A stretch of 64,000 bases of DNA from Nocardia niigatensis NBRC 100131 (GTDB taxonomy: Bacteria; Actinomycetota; Actinomycetes; Mycobacteriales; Mycobacteriaceae): NCBI RefSeq assembly GCF_000308655.1, contig NZ_BAGC01000048.1:89295-153294 (forward strand), written 5' to 3'. A program made the position numbers and the translations under genes. How positions within the stretch are numbered: position 1 is the stretch's first letter; each line of letters begins with the position of its first letter. The notes under the pieces are model-generated. The model was not told the origin of the DNA and ran no database searches. It saw nothing but the letters and a program-made list of their open reading frames with translations. Below are positions 16,574-24,017 of the stretch, piece after piece.

Positions 16574-16750
16574 ATGGGCAAGGTGAAGGCCAAGGACGTC
16601 TCGGGTCTGAAACCGAAGAAGAAATGCTGCCGCAAGAAGACGCGGTGCGTGAAATGCCCTGTCGTCATCATGCGCATGAAGAAGGCCGAGGCCTCCGGCT
16701 GCTGCGGCAAGGAACTCGAGAAGTGCCTCAAAGCCGCGCGGGCGGCCTGA
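16574..16750 (+). CDS. 58-residue Lys/Cys-rich protein, probably metal-binding
   Basis: Starts MGKVKAKDVSGLKPKKKCCR and continues through TRCVKCPVVIMR to a C-terminal SGCCGKELEKC. Seven cysteines and a strongly basic first half are seen. The CC-x5-C-x2-CPVV pattern recurs in small actinobacterial proteins that I remember without a function. A zinc or iron site is likely. It is preceded directly by an iron box and followed after 20 bases by the pterin dehydratase gene, so the two may be co-transcribed. It has no signal peptide. Confidence 0.8.
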   Translation: MGKVKAKDVSGLKPKKKCCRKKTRCVKCPVVIMRMKKAEASGCCGKELEKCLKAARAA

Positions 16751-16770
16751 ATCCGGAGTACACCGGACTT

Positions 16771-17064
16771 ATGAGTCCTGCGCTGCTCTCCGACGACGAC
16801 ATCGCCAAGGCCCTCACCGAACTGCCCGAATGGACCCGCGAGGGCGACAGCATCACCCGCACCATCGAGGCCCCCTCGTTCCTGGCCGGCATCGAACTGG
16901 TACGCCGGGTGGCCGCCGCGGCCGAGGCCGCCGACCACCATCCCGACATCGATATCCGCTGGCGGCGGGTCACTTTCGCGCTCTCGACCCACTCCGCGGG
17001 CGGTCTCACGCCACTGGATACGGCTCTCGCTCGCGAGATCGATCGGCTGCACGCTCAGGGCTGA
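16771..17064 (+). CDS. 4a-hydroxytetrahydrobiopterin (pterin carbinolamine) dehydratase family
   Basis: 97-residue PCD/DCoH-fold protein. Visible are the opening LLSDDDIAKALTELPEWTRE, the catalytic-type motif ADHHPDIDIRWRRVTFALST, and LTPLDTALAREIDRL at the end. The family dehydrates 4a-carbinolamine pterins and is also found as an assembly or partner protein; no pterin hydroxylase lies nearby. ATG 16771 gives the normal family length, whereas a longer frame overlaps the Cys-rich gene. M. tuberculosis has a phhB-like gene next to pimE, the same arrangement as here. Confidence 0.9.
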   Translation: MSPALLSDDDIAKALTELPEWTREGDSITRTIEAPSFLAGIELVRRVAAAAEAADHHPDIDIRWRRVTFALSTHSAGGLTPLDTALAREIDRLHAQG

Positions 17065-17838
17065 GCCGCCCGGCCCGGATCATCCAGGCGAAGAGCGCCA
17101 ATACACCGATCGCGTTCGCCGCGCCCAGCCAGGCGAGGTAACCCGGACGCGAGATATCCCACATCGACTTCTGCAGCGTGCCCAGCATTCAGGGCACGCC
17201 GATCCCCGTTACGAACAAACCAGTACGCGGCCATCAGGCGCGCACCGGCGGCCTCGCGCAGCGGGCCGTACAGCAGCCACAGGATCAGCGGGATCAGGCA
17301 CACCCAGTGGTGCGACCAGGAGATCGGCGAGGCCATCGAGCCGAACAGCTGCACGATGATCAGCGTGCACAGGCGATCACCGGAACCCAGTGCGCGCCAG
17401 GCGAACAACGCGAGCACGGCCGTCACCGCGACGGACGACTTCCACAGCAGCCCGGACCCGATATCGTGGCCGGCCAGCCGGCTGAGCGCCCCGCGCAGCG
17501 ACTGATCGATCACCGGACCAACGGGCCCGATGCGATGCGGGTCACCGACCAGTTCCCCGAAGTACCTGTCGGTCTCCCGCGGTGTGAGCAGGTAGGTCAG
17601 GCCGATGGTCCCGGCGAACACCACCGCCGACCAGATCACGGCGAGCCACTGGCGGCGCGCCGTGAAGTACAAACCGGTCGCCGCCGGGGTCAGCTTGACG
17701 CCCGCACCCAGGCCGACCAGCGCGCCCGCAGCCAAGTCCACGAGGATACGGTTGCTGGGCCAGAGCAGCGCCCACAGCAGGGCGGACCAGCACCGAGATG
17801 CCGAGAGCGGCGGCAGCCAGGCGGAAACGTCGATTCAC
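17006..17838 (-). pseudogene. Decayed tandem copy of the pimE-type mannosyltransferase
   Basis: The fragments align in order with the intact gene at 17990-19207. The N terminus VNRRFRLAAAALGISVL (frame from GTG 17838) jumps to LVDLAAGALVGLGAGVKLTP in another frame, so about 120-150 residues are missing, including the usual catalytic loop region. The middle to AAYWFV is in one frame. After that the frame shifts and VPW becomes VP-stop (TGA near 17187). The tail MLGTLQKSMWDISRP then continues to IRAGRLSPE. With one deletion, two frame changes and one nonsense codon it cannot make a GT87 enzyme. Its tail overlaps the end of the dehydratase gene. Confidence 0.85.
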
Positions 17839-17989
17839 CGCACGGACTTTCGGGTCGCGTCGATCACCGACCGGAATTGACGGCTGGCGCGCGGGTAAGC
17901 GTAGCCGGACCAACGAATACGCCGCGCTCCCCGAAAACTAAGGGCACCAACAACATTGGCAGTGTGAACCTCACACCGAGAAACTCATC

Positions 17990-19207
17990 TCACCGATCAC
18001 ACGGCGCTTGCTCAGGGGACCGATGGACCGGCCGCCCGGGACTGAGCCGGCCCGCCCGGATGATCCAGATGTAGAGCGCGAGTACGCCGAGCACGTCCAC
18101 CGCGCCCAGCCAGGACAGGATGCCCGGCCGCGAGATGGTCCAGATCGAGTCCTGGAAGAAGCCCAGCACCCAGGGCACGCCGATGAGCGTGACCACCAGC
18201 CAGTAACCGGCCAGCAACCACGCCCCCGCCACCTCCCGCAGCGGTCCGTAGACCAGCCACAGGATGACCGGGATGAGCCAGATCCAGTGATGCGACCAGG
18301 AAATCGGCGACACCATCAGCCCGAACAGCTGCACGATGATCAGCGTGCCCAGCCGATCGCTGGAATCCAGTGCGCGCCAGGCGAAGAACGCGAGCACGGC
18401 CGTCACCAATGCGGCCGCGATCCACACCGGCCCCGACACCACGTCGTGGCCGAGCAGGCGGCTCAGCGCGCCGCGCAGCGACTGATTGGTCGCCGACCCG
18501 ACCGGCCCGATGCGATGCGCGTCGCCGAGCAGCTCCCGGAAATACTTGTCGGTCTCACCGGGAGCGAACAGGTACGTCAGCAGGATGGTCCCGAAGAACA
18601 CCAGCGCCGACCAGATCGCCGTGAACCAGCGTTTGCGCGCCGCGAAGTAAAGCCCGGTGACGGCCGGGGTCAGTTTGATGCCCGCCGCCGCGCCGACCAG
18701 CGTGCCCGACACCCACCAGCGCGTGCTGCGCACCGCGATCATGGCCAGCAGCACCAGGAACACATTCACCTGGCCGTAGTCGAAAGTCGACCGCACCGGC
18801 TCCAGCCACATGCCGATCGCCGTCCACGCCACCGCGGCGGTGCGCCAGAATTGTTCACGCATGGCCTCGCGACCCGCGATCATCTCCAGCGCGAACCACA
18901 CCACTGCGAACAATGCCGCCACCGTGGCCAGCAACCATCCGATGGCTACCACGCCGAACGGCAGGAAATGCAGCGGATAGAACACCAGCGCCGCGAAAGG
19001 CGGATAGGTGAACGGCAGCGGAAAATCGGGCGTCTTACTGGAATCGGTGTAGTCGTAGAGGTTCCCACCGAACAGATTCGCCGAGCCGTCCACATAGACG
19101 TGCAGGTCCACGAAGTTCATGCCATTGGGCAGGAACAGGACCCACACCAGACGTGCCAGCACGGAAATACCCAGTGCCGCGGCGGCCATGTGGAAGTGTC
19201 GATTCAC
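17990..19207 (-). CDS. pimE: PimE-like polyprenol-phosphate-mannose-dependent alpha-1,2-mannosyltransferase (GT87)
   Basis: Polytopic membrane enzyme of about 405 residues (DUF2029/GT87) with some ten hydrophobic segments. An acidic residue in the first extracytoplasmic loop (NFVDLHVYVDG) and the motif FPLPFTYPPFAALVFYP are typical of the family. In mycobacteria PimE adds the fifth mannose to PIM4 on the periplasmic face. Start GTG 19207 (VNRHFHMAAAALGIS) mirrors the start of the decayed copy; an ATG 42 bases upstream is in frame. Synteny with the dehydratase and the Rv1157c-like gene supports the name. Confidence 0.85.
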   Translation of the reverse strand: MNRHFHMAAAALGISVLARLVWVLFLPNGMNFVDLHVYVDGSANLFGGNLYDYTDSSKTPDFPLPFTYPPFAALVFYPLHFLPFGVVAIGWLLATVAALFAVVWFALEMIAGREAMREQFWRTAAVAWTAIGMWLEPVRSTFDYGQVNVFLVLLAMIAVRSTRWWVSGTLVGAAAGIKLTPAVTGLYFAARKRWFTAIWSALVFFGTILLTYLFAPGETDKYFRELLGDAHRIGPVGSATNQSLRGALSRLLGHDVVSGPVWIAAALVTAVLAFFAWRALDSSDRLGTLIIVQLFGLMVSPISWSHHWIWLIPVILWLVYGPLREVAGAWLLAGYWLVVTLIGVPWVLGFFQDSIWTISRPGILSWLGAVDVLGVLALYIWIIRAGRLSPGRPVHRSPEQAPCDR

Positions 19208-19503
19208 GGCACTGTCTTTCAGCTCGGTCGGGTCACCGGCCGGGTGCACGGCTGGCGAATGCGGCTTACGGGCCTCGCTACTGCGGCGCTATGGCCCCGG
19301 CAAGCGTAGTCGCCCGCGGAATGTGCCGCGCAGCGCGGACCCTCCGCTGTAACATTTGCATCACTGACCCCATCCGTAACACGCAGTCCGGTCGGTGGTT
19401 CGATAGCGTCAGCTGATCTAGTTCGCCAAGATCACACCGCGGCTGTACAACAAGGCAGCCCGGTCCCTAGAGTGGCGCGGAGCGATGGCTCCATCGCCGC
19501 TAG
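19208..19503. other. Divergent intergenic gap between pimE and the secreted Ala/Pro protein
   Basis: No gene is supported. It must hold the two divergent promoters. An AT-richer patch lies near 19345-19365 (GTAACATTTGCATCACTGAC). I see no repeat copy or operator that I can name. Confidence 0.5.
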
Positions 19504-20316
19504 ATGTCCCTGAAGGTAAGGACGGCTACACCAGTGCTTCGCACCCGAGGATCGCGGTTCGCAATGTCCGCGTTGGCCCTGGCGGCCTGCGCTACCGTCG
19601 CCGTGCCGACGGCCTACGCGAAGCCCGCGCCTGCTCCCCAGAGCACGTCGATTCCCATGATCCCCGAAGGGGTTCCGGTCGACGCGCTGGCCTCGCTGGT
19701 CCCCGCCATCATCGGCGCGGCCACCGGACCGGCGGATATCGCCGACGCGGGTCCCAAGAACGCCATCCTCGCCCAGGCCAAGCAGTTGCTGGAGAACAGC
19801 AACCTGCCGCCGCAGGTGAAGACCACGCTGCTCGCGGTCATCACCTTCCTGGACGGCAGCGGCGGTGGCGGCCCGGACATCCCGAAGGATGGCCCGGTCA
19901 TCTCGCAGTTCCTGTGGCCGACCATCGGCAAGGGCTGCATCTCCTCCTCCGCCGACTCGGTGGGCACCGCGCTGGCCGTCGGCGGCCCCGCGCAGCTGCC
20001 CCCGCCCGGACCGGCGCAGGGCCAGGCCGGATTCGTGTTCACCGCGCTGGGCACCAAGCAGCCCACCGATGTGCAGCCCACCCCGATGACGGTGCAGTGG
20101 CTGAACCTCGACACGCGCGCCACCGGCACCCAGAACCTGACCAATGACGCGCACATCAACCCCGACGGCCCGGCCACCCTGTCGGCCATCGCCGACACCG
20201 GTTCGGGTCGTGTGGTCGCCATCGTCTCGGGTTCGCTGACCACCCAGGCCGATCCGGAGTCGCAGCCGATCACCTGCTCCTTCCTGCCGACCATCGGATT
20301 CTTCACCGTCGCCTAG
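19504..20316 (+). CDS. Secreted Ala/Pro-rich protein, Rv1157c-like
   Basis: 270 residues with a signal peptide (hydrophobic run AMSALALAACATVAVPTAYA, cut near residue 39). The mature part is Pro/Gly-rich with QFLWPTIGKGCIS, FTALGTKQPTDVQPTPMTVQ and a C-terminal CSFLPTIGFFTVA. Two cysteines could form a disulphide. An alternative start is GTG 19534, with AAGG 12 bases upstream, which would give a shorter, more usual signal. From memory, a secreted Ala-Pro-rich protein occupies this position beside pimE in M. tuberculosis. Function unknown. Confidence 0.78.
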   Translation: MSLKVRTATPVLRTRGSRFAMSALALAACATVAVPTAYAKPAPAPQSTSIPMIPEGVPVDALASLVPAIIGAATGPADIADAGPKNAILAQAKQLLENSNLPPQVKTTLLAVITFLDGSGGGGPDIPKDGPVISQFLWPTIGKGCISSSADSVGTALAVGGPAQLPPPGPAQGQAGFVFTALGTKQPTDVQPTPMTVQWLNLDTRATGTQNLTNDAHINPDGPATLSAIADTGSGRVVAIVSGSLTTQADPESQPITCSFLPTIGFFTVA

Positions 20317-20317
20317 C

Positions 20318-20453
20318 GGTACCGCCTCTCCGAATATTCAGCGGGCGGCCGAGAGCCGCTCGCTGTCAGGCATCCGTGCCGGCGGTTGAGAGACGAACCG
20401 ATTTCGGACGTACCCGGTGAGTTACTCCGAAACTCACCAAATCAGTTGTCACG
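20318..20453 (-). repeat. Dispersed repeat family NR1, copy C
   Basis: Inverted relative to its neighbours. Read on the minus strand it starts CGTGACAACTGATTTGGTGA and ends GGAGAGGCGGTACC one base after the stop codon of the secreted protein. It contains an 8-bp hairpin, GGTGAGTT-N6-AACTCACC. It is about 80% alike to copy B by eye. It could act as an exit-side hairpin for the upstream gene, but copies elsewhere sit at gene starts. Confidence 0.85.
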
Positions 20454-20493
20454 TTCCGTGCTGCCTCGGGGTGCTGTGTGGTAGACCGACACT

Positions 20494-20862
20494 ATGGCCG
20501 CTGTGACCAACCCCGTGCGGGGACTGCATTCGCGCCGGTCGATCCTCTCGATACGTTCGGAGGGATCGATCCTGTCGATCGGCTCGGCCTATTCGATCCT
20601 GTCCATCGGCAGCGTGGGTTCGGTGCTGTCGATCGGGTCGGTGGGCTCGTTCGGCTCTCTCATCTCCTCGGCTTCCTTCGGCAGCCTCGGCTCCGCCTTC
20701 TCGGCGCTGTCCCGCTGGTCCCTGTTCTCCTGGAACGGGAATGGCGAGGTCTTCGCCGACGGTAGCGGCGAGCGGGAACACAACGATCCCCACCTCATGC
20801 TCCGGGTCGTCCCGGAGGAACCGGACCTGGCCGCGGACCCGACCTGCCACTGCCAGACCTAG
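20494..20862 (+). CDS. Ser-x-x triplet / nonapeptide repeat protein
   Basis: 122 residues. Residues about 16-75 are built of Ser at every third position, organised as roughly seven nonapeptides of the form S-I-L-S-I-G-S-V-G (for example SILSIRSEG, SILSIGSAY, SVLSIGSVG, SFGSLISSA, SFGSLGSAF). There is no signal peptide. The C-terminal 45 residues are acidic and end in a CHC motif (DPTCHCQT). Such periodicity suggests a left- or right-handed solenoid or an assembling fibre; no family recognised. Codon bias fits a real gene. It stands alone between an NR1 repeat and a convergent DUF1906 gene. Confidence 0.78.
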   Translation: MAAVTNPVRGLHSRRSILSIRSEGSILSIGSAYSILSIGSVGSVLSIGSVGSFGSLISSASFGSLGSAFSALSRWSLFSWNGNGEVFADGSGEREHNDPHLMLRVVPEEPDLAADPTCHCQT

Positions 20863-20885
20863 CCCGGCCGCCTTTCAGGCGGGTT

Positions 20886-21611
20886 TCACCACCACTGCCC
20901 GTACTGCGGGGCCAGTACGGCATTGACGTCCACGGAGACGCCGTCGACCTCGCGCTTGTCGATCTCGAACTGGTGCAGGGTGGCGGCGGGGTGGACGTAT
21001 CCCTTCGGGGTGCCCCAATTGTGCTGCCAGAACATGGAACACAGGCCCGCGTCGCGAATGTTGTCGATGGTCGGCGAGTTGGCGTAGACGCCGGTCCGGC
21101 CGTGTCCGATCACGGTCTCCCAGCCGCGCAGGTACGGCTCGATGAACTGCTCGAAATCGTCGTCGCCGGGGTTGTCGTCGATGGAGGCGTAGATGGGTGC
21201 GCTGTCGGGCCCGCCCGCAGCCTTGTGCAGGATCAATCCCCGTGCGGCGTGCTTCAATCCGGCCGCGTAGCCGCCGCGCCAGTCGGCGGTCGGGCCCTTG
21301 CCGAACTGGTAGCAGGACACCACCGTCAGGCCCGCGGCGCGTAGAGCGTCGACCTCCCGGGCGAGCAGCGGTTTGCCTTCCATCCATTCCGCGCCGGGCC
21401 GCCGGTCGGAGACGTATCGGATGACGCCGAGATGCCCGTCGTCGCTGATGGATTGTGCGGAAGGGACGCCGCCGGCGTAGTCGAGGAGGGTGCCGAGCTG
21501 TTGCCTGGCGGCCGCGGTGGCGGGTGGGAGGGTCAGTCCGGCGGTGATTCCGGCGGCGAGAGCCGTGGCCCCGGAGAGGAAGTTCCGTCGATTGACATGG
21601 GCAATACGCAT
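20886..21611 (-). CDS. Tat-exported DUF1906 glycoside-hydrolase-like protein (Rv2525c-like)
   Basis: 241 residues. The twin-arginine signal is NRRNFLSGATALAAGITAGL, with cleavage near ATAAA. The mature domain shows LLDYAGGVPSAQS, GLTVVSCYQFGKG, PIYASIDDNPGDDDF, GVYANSPTI and FWQHNWG. This is the DUF1906 TIM-barrel fold seen in Rv2525c and in some peptidoglycan hydrolases. Acidic residues in ASIDDNPGDDD would line the active site. It likely acts on cell wall or surface glycans. Start ATG 21611 has AAGGAG 6 bases upstream; a frame to 21680 lacks a site. Confidence 0.87.
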   Translation of the reverse strand: MRIAHVNRRNFLSGATALAAGITAGLTLPPATAAARQQLGTLLDYAGGVPSAQSISDDGHLGVIRYVSDRRPGAEWMEGKPLLAREVDALRAAGLTVVSCYQFGKGPTADWRGGYAAGLKHAARGLILHKAAGGPDSAPIYASIDDNPGDDDFEQFIEPYLRGWETVIGHGRTGVYANSPTIDNIRDAGLCSMFWQHNWGTPKGYVHPAATLHQFEIDKREVDGVSVDVNAVLAPQYGQWW

Positions 21612-21906
21612 CACGGGCTCCTTCGCACACACTCGCTGGTCGAACATTCCGGTCGTGACGATTGGGAGAGGGAATCTCACCGGTGACCGGTTGGAACTAC
21701 TTGCGGCGTGCCCGGCGCACCTTCCCCGATGAAAACAAGATCATCCGTGCGCCGGGAGCCCTGAACGTGACCTCATTTCACCATATTCACATTGGAATCG
21801 CCAGGCTCATCGAGCACATCGGCACCATATGTCACATCGGGGCGAAACCGGGCAACGACCGGCCGATAGCGAATCAAGAGCTATCGAATTGCCGTGGCGG
21901 CGGACC

Positions 21907-23127
21907 TCAGACGCGGGTCGAGTCCAGCCGGGCGCCGACATCGATGGTCCGGCGCGACACATCGGCCACCTCCGCCCGCACGACCGTCGCCACCTGGGCC
22001 GCGATCTGTTTGCGCATGCCGGCCAGCTTGCTCAGCGCGGCCGCCCGCCAGCCATCGGCGGTCATCTCCAGATCGATGTCGCGGGCCCGCGGCGGCACCG
22101 CGTCGATCACGATCAGCAACGGCTCGGCGGCCCGTGCGGTGAGGGCCACCGGCACCTGCACCTCGGCGCGATAACGGTTGGTCTTGAGCACGTCCACGGA
22201 GATGTCGAGGCTCACCGGAATGGTCAGATCGAAGCGCACCAGCGCCGGATCGTGAGAGTTCGCGAGCGCCTCGGCCGCCGCGGCGGTTTCGGCCGCGGCA
22301 TTGGGCAGTTCGGCGATCCGCGGCTCGGGCATCGGCGTGACGGTGACCGGTCCGGCGGCGGCGACCCGGGGCAGTCGCACACTGCCCTGCACCCAGACCT
22401 CGGCCTTGTTGCCGGGACCGGTGCGCAGCGGACCGACCGCGATGGGCCTGCCCGCCATGGATTCCACGACCTGCCGCACCCGTTCCGCGGTGACGATGCG
22501 CGCGAAGAACCGGCGGCCGAATTCGTCATAGCCGATCCACTCGTGGGTGGGCCGCCCGCGGTAGGCCGATTGGGTGCCGTCCATGATGGCCTGCACGTCG
22601 AAGGTGCGGCCACGCTGCGAATCCGCGTCGGCGAGAATGGCGTTGATGCGATTGGCGACCTCGCGCTGCACCAGTTTGGCGATGGGGTCCAGCAGCAGTT
22701 CCCAGGCCGTGCCGATGGCCTGCGCGCGCATGACGAAGCTGACGTCGCGCCCGGTGACCGGGGGAATGTCGATGACGATGAGCAGTGGATCGGCGGTGCG
22801 GGCGTGCATGGTGAGGTCGATCTCCACGACCGCCTCCAGCCGCAGCCGCTGCCCGCCGAGGGTGACGTCGACCCGGAGTTTCACCGGGAGCATGACGTCG
22901 AAGTGCACATGCGGCCCGCGCCGGATGACGGTGGGTTTGCCGATGCTGCCCTTGGCCACGAAGCGAGCCAGGCCCGCGGGCCCGATTCCGAAGGGGCCGA
23001 TGGTGATACCGCGCCCCGCCACGCTGGAGACCGCTGATTCGATCCGGGTTTCCGTCACCGCCGCCGCCACGAAACGTTCGCCGAATTCGGCGTAATCGAT
23101 CCAGGTCGGTTCCTCGGGCGACGTCAT
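21907..23127 (-). CDS. Protein with two tandem copies of an unrecognised ~200-residue domain
   Basis: 406 residues made of two homologous halves. Half 1 opens WIDYAEFGERFVAAAVTETR and half 2 WIGYDEFGRRFFARIVTAER. Each continues with AGRxIxxGPxxxGP, a beta-rich stretch (VRFDLTIPVSLDISVDV and VHFDVMLPVKLRVDV), EPLLIVIDAVPPRARDI or DPLLIVIDIPPVTGRDV, and a final helix rich in Ala/Gln. There is no signal or transmembrane segment. The layout, long amphipathic strands then a helix, recalls lipid-binding TULIP or LmeA-like folds, but this is a guess. ATG 23127 has GAAAGAAG upstream. Unknown function. Confidence 0.72.
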   Translation of the reverse strand: MTSPEEPTWIDYAEFGERFVAAAVTETRIESAVSSVAGRGITIGPFGIGPAGLARFVAKGSIGKPTVIRRGPHVHFDVMLPVKLRVDVTLGGQRLRLEAVVEIDLTMHARTADPLLIVIDIPPVTGRDVSFVMRAQAIGTAWELLLDPIAKLVQREVANRINAILADADSQRGRTFDVQAIMDGTQSAYRGRPTHEWIGYDEFGRRFFARIVTAERVRQVVESMAGRPIAVGPLRTGPGNKAEVWVQGSVRLPRVAAAGPVTVTPMPEPRIAELPNAAAETAAAAEALANSHDPALVRFDLTIPVSLDISVDVLKTNRYRAEVQVPVALTARAAEPLLIVIDAVPPRARDIDLEMTADGWRAAALSKLAGMRKQIAAQVATVVRAEVADVSRRTIDVGARLDSTRV

Positions 23128-23287
23128 CCAGCTTCTTTCATCGGCGGGCGGGGACCCCTGTCCTGCCGATGAGGGGGCAGCAGGACAGGGATCAATCGAC
23201 GACGCTGCCGGGCGCCGCCGAAACCCATCGTAAGCGGAAGGTGCGCTCAGTAGTACACCCCGCCCCGCGTGTTTCCAGAATGTGGAA

Positions 23288-23947
23288 TCAGCGTGTTCCC
23301 AATCGCCCGAATCCGACCAGCCCCGAGGTGCCGGATGGGCGGAATTCGTGGATCGCGACACCGCCGGATTCGCCGGCCTCATTGCCGCCCACCGTGGTGA
23401 TGGTATCGGAATCCGCTGAGATCACAATATTGGTGTGCTGATGGAACACACTGGAATCCGAGTACATCACCACATCCCCGGCGCGCGGTAGATAACCGTT
23501 GTTCGCCTGTTCGAAACGGTGCTGTCCTCGGTAGTACTCCTCCAGGGTGTATACGCCGGGAATCCGCCAGGATCCGGAATTCGGATTGCTCAGCGGTTGT
23601 CCGGACGCGCGCATCACCCAGCTGACGAAGTCGGCGCACCAGGGTTCGTCGATACCCTCGGAGTATTTGTCCCGGCCGCTCTGTTCGTCGAATTGCTGTC
23701 GCAGCACCTCGACCACCCGGGTCTGCTCCGGAGTCAACCCGGCGGAATCGATCTCCGGGAAATCGTGCAGCAGGCGTCCGTCCAGCTCACGCGGGCCGTA
23801 GGGTTCCTCGTGCCGGTGTTGGTGCTGCCACCACCGCACGCCGAGTACTCCCCCGGCGCTCAGCGCCGAAATCACCACCAGCGCAACGGTGCTCATGACC
23901 AGCCAGCGTCGCCGTCTCCGCTGCGGGCGCTCCAGCTCCAGTGTCAT
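23288..23947 (-). CDS. Membrane-anchored CHAP-domain amidase/endopeptidase
   Basis: 219 residues: a basic cytoplasmic tip (RPQRRRRRW), one transmembrane helix (VMSTVALVVISALSAGGVLG), then an extracytoplasmic CHAP domain. Catalytic Cys is in EPWCADFVSWVMRAS and the His in FHQHTNIVIS. A following acidic/Asn residue in VGGNEAGESGG would complete the triad. CHAP enzymes cleave peptidoglycan peptide or amide bonds. ATG 23947 has GGAGGACGC just upstream. It is downstream of the large regulator gene in the same direction but separated from it by about 70 bases. Confidence 0.88.
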   Translation of the reverse strand: MTLELERPQRRRRRWLVMSTVALVVISALSAGGVLGVRWWQHQHRHEEPYGPRELDGRLLHDFPEIDSAGLTPEQTRVVEVLRQQFDEQSGRDKYSEGIDEPWCADFVSWVMRASGQPLSNPNSGSWRIPGVYTLEEYYRGQHRFEQANNGYLPRAGDVVMYSDSSVFHQHTNIVISADSDTITTVGGNEAGESGGVAIHEFRPSGTSGLVGFGRLGTR

Positions 23948-24017
23948 GCGTCCTCCCCCGTTCCGGTCGCTCGCCGGCCCTACCAAGTAGGACGTTCCAT
24001 CGGACCGCGGAGTTCCC

